Shown: positions 38,269 through 47,834 of the stretch, in pieces
How the letters are laid out: each line of letters begins with the position of its first letter
How positions within the stretch are numbered: the stretch's first letter is position 1
Source: Singulisphaera acidiphila DSM 18658
GTDB lineage: Bacteria; Planctomycetota; Planctomycetia; Isosphaerales; Isosphaeraceae
Direction: 5' to 3'
Assembly: GCF_000242455.2 (NCBI RefSeq)
Contig: NC_019892.1
Location: 3,410,001 to 3,474,000, forward strand
DNA: 64,000 bases
Notes under the pieces: model-generated
Seen by the model: the letters and a program-made list of their open reading frames with translations, nothing else
Database searches by the model: none
Told to the model about the DNA's origin: nothing
Translations under genes and position numbers: made by a program

Positions 38269-40074
38269 ATGCGTCGAAGGTCTCTGATTCGACCAGCAAT
38301 CGTCCTCACACTCTTTCTCTCGCAATCCGCCGGAGGGGCCAGCGACGACCGCAGCCCCATCGGCCAACGGGTGGATAGCCTCGAATTCAAGGACATTCGC
38401 TTCCTGACACGGTCGCTCGACGATTTCGGCCCAAAGAAAGCCTTCGTCATCGTCGCAACCAATACGACGTGCCCCGTCGTACAGCGTTACTTGCCGGTAC
38501 TCGCTCAACTCGAGAAAACGTATCGCGACCGCGACGTTCAGTTCTTGGCCCTCAACGTCGGACCAAACGACTCGATCACGGAGATGGCTGCACACGCCGT
38601 CGAATCGAAAGTCGAATTCCCATTCGTCAAGGACACTGACTCCACTTGCATCAAGAAGCTTGGCCTGAAGCGCACTCCCGAAACCGTCGTGCTCGACTCC
38701 CAGTATCGGATCCGCTATCGCGGTCGGATCGACGATCAGTTCCGCTTGACCGGTGAGCGCCCTCAAGCCGGCCGGGATGACCTTCGTGACGCCCTCGACA
38801 CCCTCCTCGCGGATCGAGAGATCGCTCGGCCAGAAACACCTGTGGATGGATGCTTGATTACAGTCTCTGATCCCTTCGAGGCGGGCAAGGTCCCCACGTT
38901 CTCCGAAGACATTGCCCCTTTGGTTCAACGGCACTGCCAAGACTGTCATCATCGGGGAACCGAGGCTCCGTTCCCCCTGGTCAGTTATCGCGACGTCGTC
39001 TCGCAGTCGGCGATGATTGAGGAAGTGGTCGCCGACCGACGAATGCCCCCTTGGTTCGCGAGCGCGAAGCACGGGACGTTCACGAACCGCCGGGGCTTGA
39101 GCGAAGGGGAGCGCGAGACCTTCCTCCGTTGGATCCAGGGGGGCACGCCCAGGGGAGAGACCGCGAAGCAACCGAAACCGCGCGAATTCCCCACCAGTCA
39201 ATGGCGGATCGGTGAGCCCGACATGATCACAACGATGCTCCTGGCGCATGAGATTCCGGCGACCGGCTACGTCGACTATCGCTATGCGATCTTGCCCTAC
39301 CTCTTCACCCATGACACATGGGTTCAGTCTGTCGAAATCATCTCCGACAATTCTCGGGTCGTTCACCACGCCAACCTCGCCTATAACAAGGTGGGGGAAC
39401 GCCCTCGTCAGGAAAACTTCATCACCGGGCGCGTGCCTGGCGGCGATCCGATGGTCCTGGACGATGGGACGGCGTACCTGATTCCCAAGGGGAGCGTGCT
39501 CGGACTCCAGATCCATTACACGACGACGGGCCAGCCGGAGCGCGCGCGGCTCGCGGTTGGGTTGAAGTTCCCACGAGCCGTGGTCCGCAAGCAGTTGCAA
39601 CACCAGCAAGTTCACACCACGCGATTCCAGATTCCCCCCTACGCGCCGGCACACCCGGTCTCCGCCAGCCGAACCCTCAATTTCGACGCCACCGGAGTGG
39701 GCCTCTTCGCGCACATGCATGTGCGCGGCAAGGATATGACCTTTCTCGCGCGGCATCCGAATGGGATCACCGACACACTTCTTTTGATCCCCAACTACAA
39801 CTTCGACTGGCAGCAGTCGTACCGCTGGAATCCGGGGACCAAGTCCTTTCCCAAGGGGACCACGTTCGAGGTGCAGGCGCACTTTGACAACTCTGAGTTC
39901 AACCCCTACAACCCGGACCCCAAGCAGACCGTCGGCAATGGTGACCAAACTTTCAACGAGATGATGTACGGCTTCTATTTCTACACGCGCGACGACGAAG
40001 ACCTGAACCTTTCGATCGACCCCAAGACGGGGGCAGTGCTCGGTCGCGACCAGGATGACACCCCAGATCCTTGA
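38269..40074 (+). CDS. Redoxin / cytochrome-like / copper monooxygenase-like fusion protein
   Basis: A 601-residue secreted protein. After a signal peptide, a thioredoxin-fold redoxin domain (residues ~25-190) has NTTCPVVQRYLP with a single active-site cysteine, C68. A cytochrome-like segment follows with QRHCQDCHH (~221-229) and DRRMPPWFAS. The C-terminal half resembles the copper type II ascorbate-dependent monooxygenase fold (VVHHANLAYNK; FAHMHVRGKDM), with paired histidines that can bind copper. The family occurs in planctomycetes and myxobacteria; its reaction is unproven. Start ATG 38269 follows GGGGAG. Confidence 0.85.
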   Translation: MRRRSLIRPAIVLTLFLSQSAGGASDDRSPIGQRVDSLEFKDIRFLTRSLDDFGPKKAFVIVATNTTCPVVQRYLPVLAQLEKTYRDRDVQFLALNVGPNDSITEMAAHAVESKVEFPFVKDTDSTCIKKLGLKRTPETVVLDSQYRIRYRGRIDDQFRLTGERPQAGRDDLRDALDTLLADREIARPETPVDGCLITVSDPFEAGKVPTFSEDIAPLVQRHCQDCHHRGTEAPFPLVSYRDVVSQSAMIEEVVADRRMPPWFASAKHGTFTNRRGLSEGERETFLRWIQGGTPRGETAKQPKPREFPTSQWRIGEPDMITTMLLAHEIPATGYVDYRYAILPYLFTHDTWVQSVEIISDNSRVVHHANLAYNKVGERPRQENFITGRVPGGDPMVLDDGTAYLIPKGSVLGLQIHYTTTGQPERARLAVGLKFPRAVVRKQLQHQQVHTTRFQIPPYAPAHPVSASRTLNFDATGVGLFAHMHVRGKDMTFLARHPNGITDTLLLIPNYNFDWQQSYRWNPGTKSFPKGTTFEVQAHFDNSEFNPYNPDPKQTVGNGDQTFNEMMYGFYFYTRDDEDLNLSIDPKTGAVLGRDQDDTPDP

Positions 40075-40545
40075 GCGCATTGATCGCTCTGAGAGGTCGT
40101 GACATGGGCAAATTCAACGGCTGATCCCACGCAATCGTTCTGCTTCGTTTCGTTTTGAGCCCTTTCACCACGGCACACCAAACCCATCGTCAAGTGTTAT
40201 TAAAAGGATACTCCTTTTTCCATTTCGACTTTGCCCGGGCTCTCCTTGCAAACTTGGGTGTCGGACGATGACTTTGCCGGCTTGATTGAAAAAAGGGTGG
40301 TAGACTTCAATAACGAACAATCGCCAGCTCTGTCGCTTTCGATGCAGAAATAAGCCGAGAGGCGGATCAACAGCAGTCCAGGTACGAGTTGGCCCAACCG
40401 CGTGGCCAGCCTCGCTTTGTTCGTTCTCGCGCCATCGTTAGGTTCTGTCCATCAGCCGAGTCTCCACGACGGAATGCTCTTCCCAAAGGGACCCCTTCCC
40501 CTTGGGAACGGGTTCGTTCCGCGCTAATCCATCGGGAGTTTCACC
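40075..40545. other. Intergenic region with one weak hairpin
   Basis: The only element seen is AAAAGGA-TAC-TCCTTTTT at 40202-40219, a 7-bp hairpin with a short T-run 127 nt after the previous gene. It could end transcription of that gene. The rest holds the promoter region of the giant protein but no clear boxes. Confidence 0.4.
40534..40538 (+). promoter_or_regulatory. Ribosome site fixing the GTG start of the giant protein
   Basis: GGGAG lies 7 nt before a GTG at 40546. The first residues after it lead directly into the LEPR-XLL-like motif, so this start is well supported. Confidence 0.7.
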
Positions 40546-43500
40546 GTGGCACCGCTCCGAGACAAGAAATCAACGGCACGACGCAACCGATTTCGTGTGG
40601 AGAGTCTCGAAGATCGCGTTCTCCTGTCCGAGATGGCGGTCTGGATCGGACAGAACAACTCGGATTACGTCGGGCGGGACGGCCTCAGTCCGGACGGCTA
40701 CCAGGACATCGACATCCAACTGCTTGGTCTGGACCCCAACCGCGCGATCACGCGCGTTGACGTTCAAAGGCAATACGGAGGTGCCTGGTCGGCCACGTCC
40801 AGCTTGTCCTCGCAGGCCTTCCTCGCCAGGGACCAGAACCAGGCCACCGGCACGTGGTCGACGCAAGCCAATCTCTATCTTGAGCCCTGGTTCAACGAGT
40901 CCGCGAACACGCGGTACGAATTCATCCGCATCCAATACGCCGACGGCTCAACGGCGATGATCAACAACCTTCTCTCGACCTCATCGGTTGACGTCCAGCT
41001 TCGGGTTCAAGGCAAGGAACTCGGCGTGACGTGGGTGGGTCAAGACGGTCCCGACCTGACCGGGCCGGGGCCATCTCCGGGCCCCGATGGCGTCAAGGAC
41101 ATCCACCTCAAACTGTCAAATCTGCTCGACTATCGCCGCACGTCCGACGGCTGGCTGAGCACTTTCAACGTCGACAGCGACACGGTCATCATCACGATGC
41201 CGGCACTCGACGGCTCAACAGTCACATGGCTGGCCGGACCACGCCCCACTGGCGTCACCTCGTCGTACAACAGGGCGGAAATCTTCGTCGATCCGAACGA
41301 CCCAAGCCGCGCGGACGTCTACCTCAATCCGGTCGCCGGCCTTGCGTTGGGCGCGACCGTAACGGTGACCGTCGGCTATAACCGGATCGGCAAATTGGAT
41401 GCCAGCCCCGATCTCAACGGTTCAACCAGCCAACTTGTTGCCACCATTGCAACCAACCTCAATCCAACGCTCCCGGCCGACCCGCCCCAGGGCCCGAGCG
41501 TCCCGGTCTCGTTCTCCGGCCCTTCGGCACTCTGGTCAAGCCAGGATGGCCCGAACTCAGCGACTCCCGGACTGGTTCATGTCACCCTTTCCGGCCTCCC
41601 CGTGGGCTGGACGATCGCCGAAGTGGTTCTCAGCGACGACATCGGCTGGCTCTGGACCCCGGGTGATCCCAACAGCGCGAAGTCGCTGACGATCCGCCCG
41701 CTTGCCGATCCGACCAAGGCCGACCTGATCTTCGCACCGATCCGCGACGAGTCCGACGCCCTGCTGACCTTGCGGTTCCGCCTCGCCGGTGGCTCAGTGC
41801 AGTACGTCAGCCAGTTTCGCGGTGGCGCCGCCGATCCGAATCTCCGCGATCCGGCTGCACCGGCCACCTCGATCACCGTCGACCCTGCCTATGTAAGCCA
41901 GGTCGGGCAAGACTTCGGTTCACTGGCCAAACGCTATGGAACGATTCGGCTGAAGGCAGGGGTCTACCCACTCTCAGCGCCAATCGACCTGGCCAACTCC
42001 GTCTCTCTGATCGCCGAGCCCGGGGCCGTTCTCTTGTTCTCCCAGGCGAGTGGAGACCCAGCCTGGTCGTATGCGATCAAGATCCACAAGAGCCACACGA
42101 CGCTCGACGGCCTCACGATCCGATTCGCCACCCCGATCCGCTGGGCCGCCGAATTCCAGATGAACCCCGCAGTCATCGGGTCGGCGTACAGCGATTACAA
42201 CTTCGGGCCCAACCCAAAAGTCGACCTCAACTTTCGCAACCTCGACATCGAGTATGCCCCTCAAGGCTCGGCGATCGGTGGCTACAACCTCTCCATCGTC
42301 CGCCTGATCCGTGGCAATTACGACGACAGCGGAGTCATCTCCAACAACATCCTCCGTGGCGGCCAGGTCGAAGTGTGGGGCGGCCCCTGGAAGATCGTGG
42401 GCAACGACTATCGAGGCGCGACGGCAGGCACCTCAGTCTCACCTGTGTTCGCGATCCGAAACGGCCATGACATACTCCTCGAGGGCAATCATGCTCACCA
42501 GGTTGACCCGAACGGGATCACTTACGGCTTTCTCCTCTTCACAGGCAACAGCAGCAATACGACCGTTCGCAACAACATCGTCGATGGTGGAATCGGCCGC
42601 GATGCCGCCGTTTCTCCCGGGGGTCAGTACAACTTCCCGGAACTGATTCTGACCGAATCGTACTATCCCCACTACGAAGGGCCGGCCTTTCTCAGTTCGG
42701 TCAGCCCCCGCTTGCTCCAGGTCGGAACCCTGCGAGGTACGCCGGGCGAGGCGGGAAATATCGTTGCCATCCTCACGGGACCGTCCGCAGGACGCTGGTT
42801 TCGGATCACCCAGGCGATCGATCCTCAGAACTATCTCCTCGATGGAGATCTTCCCGCGGGCAATTACGTGGTCTCGATCACTCAAGGCTTCGTCAACGAC
42901 CTCTACGAAGGGAATACCCTCGACACGTCGAGCCTTAAAAAATCGTCGTCCAATGCCTTCCAACTCGCTGGAACCCATGTGGGCACGACGATCCGGAACA
43001 ACCTCGTCATCGGCGCCAGGCCGTTCTCCGTCGCCGCCAGCGCAACGCAAGAATCCTGGCAGGGAAGCGCGACCTTCCCGGCTCCTTGGGGTTGGTCTCA
43101 CTCGCCGGTCTTCGACATCAAGATCGACGGCAACACATTCCGAGACCCGGTCTTCTGGACGCCCACGCCGGATCCAACGCAATCGACCCGTAGCGTGGCC
43201 GAGGCTATCCTCTCGGTTGAACATGGCAGTAGCATTCGCGAGAATCGCGGACGGCTCTACCTGAGCGGCTCGGTCACCAACAACCAATTCATCTACTCCG
43301 CGGCGCTCATCGCCGGGACAACGGGGAATTTCACGTCCATCCGGATCGGTGACCCCGGCACGATCGATCCGGCGGAGTTGCGGCTCACCACCCTCAGCGG
43401 CAACACCGCGACGACCTCCGACTCGTTTACCCAGGCCGGTCGCAAAGTGACGATCCATTCCGAGTCGGGAGGCCTTGCCGGCCAGGATCTCGAGCTCCTG

Positions 43501-45507
43501 CCGCCCCCCGTGTCTTACCCGCAAATCACCGCGGTGTCGCACAATCAGGACGGGTCGGATATGGTCGGCCGCAACGCCACCACGGCTCCGGACGGTTTCC
43601 AGGATGTCCACATCGTGCTGGCCGGCCTCCGCACCGACCAGCCGATCCAGATGATCGATATCTATCCTTACGGCGGCGGCCACTATCAATACGCCACGAC
43701 GGGTCTGCCGCTCAACACGCCTGGTCTGACTCCGGGAGCCTGGCGAATCGGAGTCGTCCGGGGACTTGATGGTGCTTCGCGATTCGCGGCAACCGCAGAT
43801 CTCTACGTGCAGCCCTACCAACCGATCCAGGGTTCGAGCCACTACGACATTCTCGTCACCTATGCTGATGGCACCACCGCATACGTGGCACTCTACGGGG
43901 TCGTGGTAGCCGACCCGTCCCTTCGAGTCGGCAGCGGGCCCGCCAAGGTGACCGCGACTTCTCTGGGGCAGGACAACTCCGATTTCGTCGGCAGCAGCTC
44001 GACGCTCGGTTCCGACGGCTTTCAGGACATTCACATCGTCCTGGCGGGCCTCCCCTCGGACAAAGCGATCGCTCAGGTTGACGTTCATCCCTACGGCTAC
44101 GGCCACTATCAATACGTGGGTCCACAGCCAAGTGCGCTCCCGACACTTTTCAGCCCCGACTCCCGAAATTGGCGGGCCGCGCTGGTCCGAACGTCTCTCG
44201 GCTCCGGAACGTATTCAACCACAGCAGACCTCTACGTCCCCTCGATCCTCAGCGAGAACGGTGTCCAGTCCGGGACCAACCTCGCCAACCACTATGACAT
44301 TCTCATCACGTTCACCGACGGATCGATTGTCAGCACCGCAGCGTGGGGCGTGGTGGGCAACCCCAACGCCAAGGTGGTTGGCCTCGCGGCCAAGTCGTAC
44401 GGCCAAGACGGCGCTGACTTCGTCGGCCCGACACCGACCTCCACCCCCCAGGGCGACGGGATTCAGGATCTTCACATCGGCCTGACCGGCCTCCGCACCG
44501 ACCAGGCGGTGAGCCAGGTGGAAGTCTGGGCCGTCGGAGGCGGGCAGTGGACCTACCAAGGATCAGGCTCCCAGCCAGCGGCCAAGCTGATCCGTGCCTC
44601 GGCGGGCGCCGGGGCCTACGCCGCGACCGGCGACCTCTACCTCGCGCCGAACGCGAGCTTCATCGACTCCGACGGGACTCTGATCCCCCAGACCCTGCAA
44701 ATTCTCGTCCGCTATGCCGACGGTTCAACATCCGCCCAGGTTGTCCTCAGCGGAGTCCTCGCCGACCCGCGTTTGCTCAACCCCGTGGCGACCTCACTCA
44801 ACCAGGACGGTCACGACCTGGCTCAACTCGCCGCGTCGAAGGGATCCGACGGCAAACAAGACGTCCACGTCGTGCTGTCGAATCTGCCGACCACCACGCC
44901 GGTGGCGCGCGTCGTTGTGAAACGCCTGGGGACAGGTGGATCGTACCTATCCGATGGCTCGCCCGGTTCCTGGATGGCCGTCTTCGTCCAGGATAAAACC
45001 GGAACGTCAACTTATGCGTCGTCGGCCGATCTTTACTTCGAGCCCGATCCCAACGTTCACGACGTCAACCAGAGCTACCAGATCGACGTCTACCTCGGAG
45101 ACACCTCGAGACGGTCATTCTCGGTCTTCACGTCGGTCACCGCCACTCCAGGGCTGGCCATGCCCTCAGAGGCCAGCAACACGGCGTTGCAGGTCAAGTC
45201 CGTATCGGCCCCGGCCACAATCACAAAAGCGGTTGCCGCCCCGGCCGCCCCGGTCTCAACGACTCCCGCCAGCGACAGCAGCCCCGCCCCGCTGCCGGCT
45301 CCATCGCCCGCGCCATCTTCAACGACCGAGTCCTATGCTCGTAAGGTTCCGCTCGGACCGCTGGGACACCCGCATCGGAAAGAACGACTGGCTCCGAAGC
45401 CCGCGCATGCAGTGATCGCGCACCGTGCCGCCTCGAAAACGGGACTCGGCCATCACGTGCAGGCAGCGCTCAAAGCCTCGATCCGCCGCCGCCATCGTAC
45501 CCACTGA
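40546..45507 (+). CDS. Giant LEPR-XLL-type surface protein with repeat modules and beta-helix
   Basis: A 1653-residue protein. The N-terminus has no normal signal peptide but carries RFRVESLEDRVLLS (residues 15-28), a variant of the LEPR-XLL motif that marks large planctomycete surface proteins. Seven related modules follow, each opening with a form of GQDxSDxVG and DGxQDIHIxLxGL: near residues 32, 159, 328, 992, 1134, 1276 and 1412. The last four are spaced about 140 residues. Between the third and fourth lies a right-handed beta-helix (~440-985; NGHDILLEGNHAHQVD, NTTVRNNIVDGG) of the pectate-lyase type. The tail is proline-rich and then strongly basic (SIRRRHRTH). It is likely a cell-surface or secreted polysaccharide-binding protein; enzymatic activity is unproven. 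Confidence 0.85.
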   Translation: MAPLRDKKSTARRNRFRVESLEDRVLLSEMAVWIGQNNSDYVGRDGLSPDGYQDIDIQLLGLDPNRAITRVDVQRQYGGAWSATSSLSSQAFLARDQNQATGTWSTQANLYLEPWFNESANTRYEFIRIQYADGSTAMINNLLSTSSVDVQLRVQGKELGVTWVGQDGPDLTGPGPSPGPDGVKDIHLKLSNLLDYRRTSDGWLSTFNVDSDTVIITMPALDGSTVTWLAGPRPTGVTSSYNRAEIFVDPNDPSRADVYLNPVAGLALGATVTVTVGYNRIGKLDASPDLNGSTSQLVATIATNLNPTLPADPPQGPSVPVSFSGPSALWSSQDGPNSATPGLVHVTLSGLPVGWTIAEVVLSDDIGWLWTPGDPNSAKSLTIRPLADPTKADLIFAPIRDESDALLTLRFRLAGGSVQYVSQFRGGAADPNLRDPAAPATSITVDPAYVSQVGQDFGSLAKRYGTIRLKAGVYPLSAPIDLANSVSLIAEPGAVLLFSQASGDPAWSYAIKIHKSHTTLDGLTIRFATPIRWAAEFQMNPAVIGSAYSDYNFGPNPKVDLNFRNLDIEYAPQGSAIGGYNLSIVRLIRGNYDDSGVISNNILRGGQVEVWGGPWKIVGNDYRGATAGTSVSPVFAIRNGHDILLEGNHAHQVDPNGITYGFLLFTGNSSNTTVRNNIVDGGIGRDAAVSPGGQYNFPELILTESYYPHYEGPAFLSSVSPRLLQVGTLRGTPGEAGNIVAILTGPSAGRWFRITQAIDPQNYLLDGDLPAGNYVVSITQGFVNDLYEGNTLDTSSLKKSSSNAFQLAGTHVGTTIRNNLVIGARPFSVAASATQESWQGSATFPAPWGWSHSPVFDIKIDGNTFRDPVFWTPTPDPTQSTRSVAEAILSVEHGSSIRENRGRLYLSGSVTNNQFIYSAALIAGTTGNFTSIRIGDPGTIDPAELRLTTLSGNTATTSDSFTQAGRKVTIHSESGGLAGQDLELLPPPVSYPQITAVSHNQDGSDMVGRNATTAPDGFQDVHIVLAGLRTDQPIQMIDIYPYGGGHYQYATTGLPLNTPGLTPGAWRIGVVRGLDGASRFAATADLYVQPYQPIQGSSHYDILVTYADGTTAYVALYGVVVADPSLRVGSGPAKVTATSLGQDNSDFVGSSSTLGSDGFQDIHIVLAGLPSDKAIAQVDVHPYGYGHYQYVGPQPSALPTLFSPDSRNWRAALVRTSLGSGTYSTTADLYVPSILSENGVQSGTNLANHYDILITFTDGSIVSTAAWGVVGNPNAKVVGLAAKSYGQDGADFVGPTPTSTPQGDGIQDLHIGLTGLRTDQAVSQVEVWAVGGGQWTYQGSGSQPAAKLIRASAGAGAYAATGDLYLAPNASFIDSDGTLIPQTLQILVRYADGSTSAQVVLSGVLADPRLLNPVATSLNQDGHDLAQLAASKGSDGKQDVHVVLSNLPTTTPVARVVVKRLGTGGSYLSDGSPGSWMAVFVQDKTGTSTYASSADLYFEPDPNVHDVNQSYQIDVYLGDTSRRSFSVFTSVTATPGLAMPSEASNTALQVKSVSAPATITKAVAAPAAPVSTTPASDSSPAPLPAPSPAPSSTTESYARKVPLGPLGHPHRKERLAPKPAHAVIAHRAASKTGLGHHVQAALKASIRRRHRTH

Positions 45508-45631
45508 TCCAAGCTGGATGCACTTTACTCGGGGCGGAGCCTAAAACTGTTTTGTTTCGCCAAGCCCAGGAAGCTCTCACGGACTGTTCGCCGAGAAGCG
45601 GTTGGAGGGCCTGGGGAAAAGCCGGGCTGAA

Positions 45632-45745
45632 CCTTGTCGGGTGGGCCCCGCCCACTAGGCCTCGCCGCCGAGAAGGAAGGGTTCTCTACTCCTTCCAGGC
45701 CGGTTGTGAAAAGGGTCCGTGGTCGGCCGGGCCCACCCGACAAGG
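45632..45745. repeat. Intergenic inverted repeat, 17-bp perfect arms
   Basis: CCTTGTCGGGTGGGCCC at 45632-45648 pairs perfectly with GGGCCCACCCGACAAGG at 45729-45745, with 80 nt between. It lies between the convergent giant-protein and HEAT-repeat genes. Its arm is closely related to that of the inverted repeat at 56930-57039. Confidence 0.8.
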
Positions 45746-45763
45746 CACCTGCTCACTCACGCT

Positions 45764-46747
45764 CTAAGCCAAGGGAGTTCTCCGGAACTTCGCCTCGAAG
45801 GATCGCCGGAGCAAGGGATCATTCGTTCGGTCGATCGCCAACTCAACCCGGCGAAGGACTTGAGGGTCGGCTCGGAACGTAGCAAGTGCGCGAAGCGCAT
45901 TCTCGGCATCATCCTCCCCACCATCGACGAGTGAGACGAGAAACTCGATCGCTCGCGGATACCGAAGGAGCGCAATTGCGACGAGAAGATCGCTCCGCGA
46001 ATCTTGGGTCGTCTGGCGATTCCAACAGGCGGTCAGGAGATCGAGGGCATCCTGATGCTCGGACTGCCCGAGAGCCAGGGCGGCCGTCATTTTCACCTTC
46101 TCGTCCTCGGCGACGAGAAACCTCCCGATGAACGGAACCGCCGCTGCCGCCTCGAGGCTGAGTAGGGCCGTAAAACAGGCTTCAAGCACCTCCGGCGACT
46201 CGTCGACGGAGAGAGCCTTCAGACGCAGGAGGAGGGTCGCTTCCCGCTCACCGGTCGACCCGAGTGCAAGTGCCGCCGCCACGCGCACGCCAGGCGTGGG
46301 ATCAGCAAGCAGGTCGATGAGATACGTCAGGAGTTCGAGGTGCCCGACCTCGGTGAGCGCATCCGCGCAGACGATGCGAAGAGTTGCGGCCTGGTCGCGC
46401 TGCCCCTGACGCGGGCGGGCCGGCCAATAATGCTGCATCCCCCGGACATAGAGGTCCTTTCCCTCGGAATTCAGAGCTCGGAGCGCCTTGACGACCGCAA
46501 TTTTCGCCGAGCAGAGATTGTCAGATCCCGCTCCCTTTCCCAGAAAATGATCGAAGGCCGTCTGCAAGTCCGGCTCGACCTCGCGAACGTGGAACCTGGC
46601 GGCCAGGCTCGCCGCCCTCGAAATCATCGAACTGGAGCGACTGGCCAGCGCCCGCCGCAACGGGCCAACCGCGTCCTGGGAGTCAGCAAGGCTCGACAAC
46701 GATTCCAATTCCTGCAACTCAGAGGTCACTGATTTCGGTTTTTTCAT
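45764..46747 (-). CDS. HEAT-repeat protein
   Basis: A 327-residue cytoplasmic protein built of HEAT-like helical pairs (TPGVRVAAALALGSTGEREA; DEKVKMTAALALGQSEHQDA; AENALRALATFRADPQVL). HEAT solenoids bind proteins; there is no catalytic motif. The start at 46747 (MKKPKSVTSELQ) is chosen because the ten residues upstream in frame are not protein-like; neither option has a strong ribosome site. It converges on the giant protein gene and diverges from the TetR gene. Confidence 0.75.
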   Translation of the reverse strand: MKKPKSVTSELQELESLSSLADSQDAVGPLRRALASRSSSMISRAASLAARFHVREVEPDLQTAFDHFLGKGAGSDNLCSAKIAVVKALRALNSEGKDLYVRGMQHYWPARPRQGQRDQAATLRIVCADALTEVGHLELLTYLIDLLADPTPGVRVAAALALGSTGEREATLLLRLKALSVDESPEVLEACFTALLSLEAAAAVPFIGRFLVAEDEKVKMTAALALGQSEHQDALDLLTACWNRQTTQDSRSDLLVAIALLRYPRAIEFLVSLVDGGEDDAENALRALATFRADPQVLRRVELAIDRTNDPLLRRSFEAKFRRTPLA

Positions 46748-46892
46748 CGAAAAATGGCCGCCCCAGTCAGTGCGCAAGGATTGGAGCCGTGACTCGACAG
46801 CCTACGTCGCCGTTCAAGTCAACAACTGCCGATTTTAGGATAAATCCCTTGACCACCCATGTCAACAGTGATTGACTTAGTGTGACCTTCTC

Positions 46893-46898
46893 AAGGAG
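46893..46898 (+). promoter_or_regulatory. Ribosome site of the TetR gene
   Basis: AAGGAG lies 7 nt before the ATG at 46906 and decides that start over an in-frame GTG at 46882. Confidence 0.8.
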
Positions 46899-46905
46899 CC
46901 GAACC

Positions 46906-47487
46906 ATGACAGAGCGTCGAGGCAAGGAAGCGCCGAAGCGGCGGAATTCGGCTGCAACCCGATCGGCCATCCTCGCGTCAGCCACCCGGCACTTTGTCGC
47001 CAAAGGATACGAGCATGCCGGGGTTCGCGAGATCGCCACGGAGGCCGGGGTGGATGGTGCGCTGGTCAATCGTTACTTCGGTTCCAAGGAAGGGCTCTTC
47101 GCCGAGGTGGTTGCGCACGCATTCGATATCCGGAACCTCATTGATGGCGAGCGGTCGACCCTGGCCGAACGCCTCGCTCGCTTGATGGTATACGGCCGGC
47201 AGGACGCCTCGGACGACGGTCGGACACCGCTTCTGCTGCTGCTTCGAGCCGCAACGGAACCGCGCGCGGCCGAATTGCTCAGGACAAGCTTGAACGTCCA
47301 CAACCTGCAAGTTCTCGGCGAACGGCTCGGCGGCCCCGACGCCGAAACTCGGGCAGCGATCGTCGTGGCCCAACTCACCGGTTTCGCGATCTTAGATCAG
47401 ATGATCCGACCCGAGGCGCTTGCAGAGGCGGACCGGGAGCGTCTGGTGGACTTCCTGGCAGAGAGCCTGGCGGTCTGCATCCGATGA
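46906..47487 (+). CDS. TetR/AcrR-family transcriptional regulator
   Basis: A 193-residue protein with a TetR N-terminal helix-turn-helix (TRSAILASATRHFVAKGYEH; VREIATEAGVDGALVNRYFG) followed by a helical ligand-binding domain. The class is usually a repressor of efflux or catabolic genes. It is divergent from the HEAT gene and lies 347 bp upstream of the sulfatase cluster on the same strand, so it may regulate itself, the HEAT gene or the cluster. The RbbA-like exporter 10 kb away is another possible target, since such exporters are often under TetR control. Confidence 0.92.
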   Translation: MTERRGKEAPKRRNSAATRSAILASATRHFVAKGYEHAGVREIATEAGVDGALVNRYFGSKEGLFAEVVAHAFDIRNLIDGERSTLAERLARLMVYGRQDASDDGRTPLLLLLRAATEPRAAELLRTSLNVHNLQVLGERLGGPDAETRAAIVVAQLTGFAILDQMIRPEALAEADRERLVDFLAESLAVCIR

Positions 47488-47834
47488 ATCCTGCGCCCGG
47501 GCTGCCGGTCTAAAAAGGCAGAGCGAGCCAAAAAACCCAAACACGTCAGTGCGCTCAGGACAGGGCGATTCGGCGAGCAAAACATCGACCCTCTCCTTGT
47601 TCTGCGATCTCCAGCCAATCATGATTGCTACAGGCAATTCATCAAAACAGATTCGCAAAGACGAGAACAAAAAGGTGGGCCACCCCTGGCAAAAAACGGG
47701 GGGGGCCTTTATCGTTCATACGGGCGATTTCGTGCATGTTCTCCAGATACGGATGTCATCGAATCAGAGACCTTTTCCGTGCGTTCCGGTTCCTGAGACA
47801 CAAGACGCTTCTCCTCGTTGACCTCAGGTTTTTC
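47488..47834. other. Intergenic region ahead of the sulfatase cluster
   Basis: The FGE reading frame extends upstream through this gap, but the true protein starts at 47835 with a signal anchor. The region likely holds the cluster promoter. A poly-G run (GGGGGGG) occurs near 47700. No operator could be assigned. Confidence 0.4.

Noticed and set aside
38185..40080. Minus-strand ORF of 631 residues opposite the redoxin fusion
   Set aside because: The plus strand has a signal peptide and three recognisable domains. The minus-strand protein has none and mirrors the codon bias.
40202..40219. Intrinsic terminator for the redoxin fusion gene
   Set aside because: The stem is only 7 bp of mostly A-T pairs and lies 127 nt after the stop, so it is mentioned but not called.
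42439..44112. Minus-strand ORF of 557 residues opposite the giant protein
   Set aside because: The plus-strand frame carries the repeated modules and the beta-helix, so this is a shadow.
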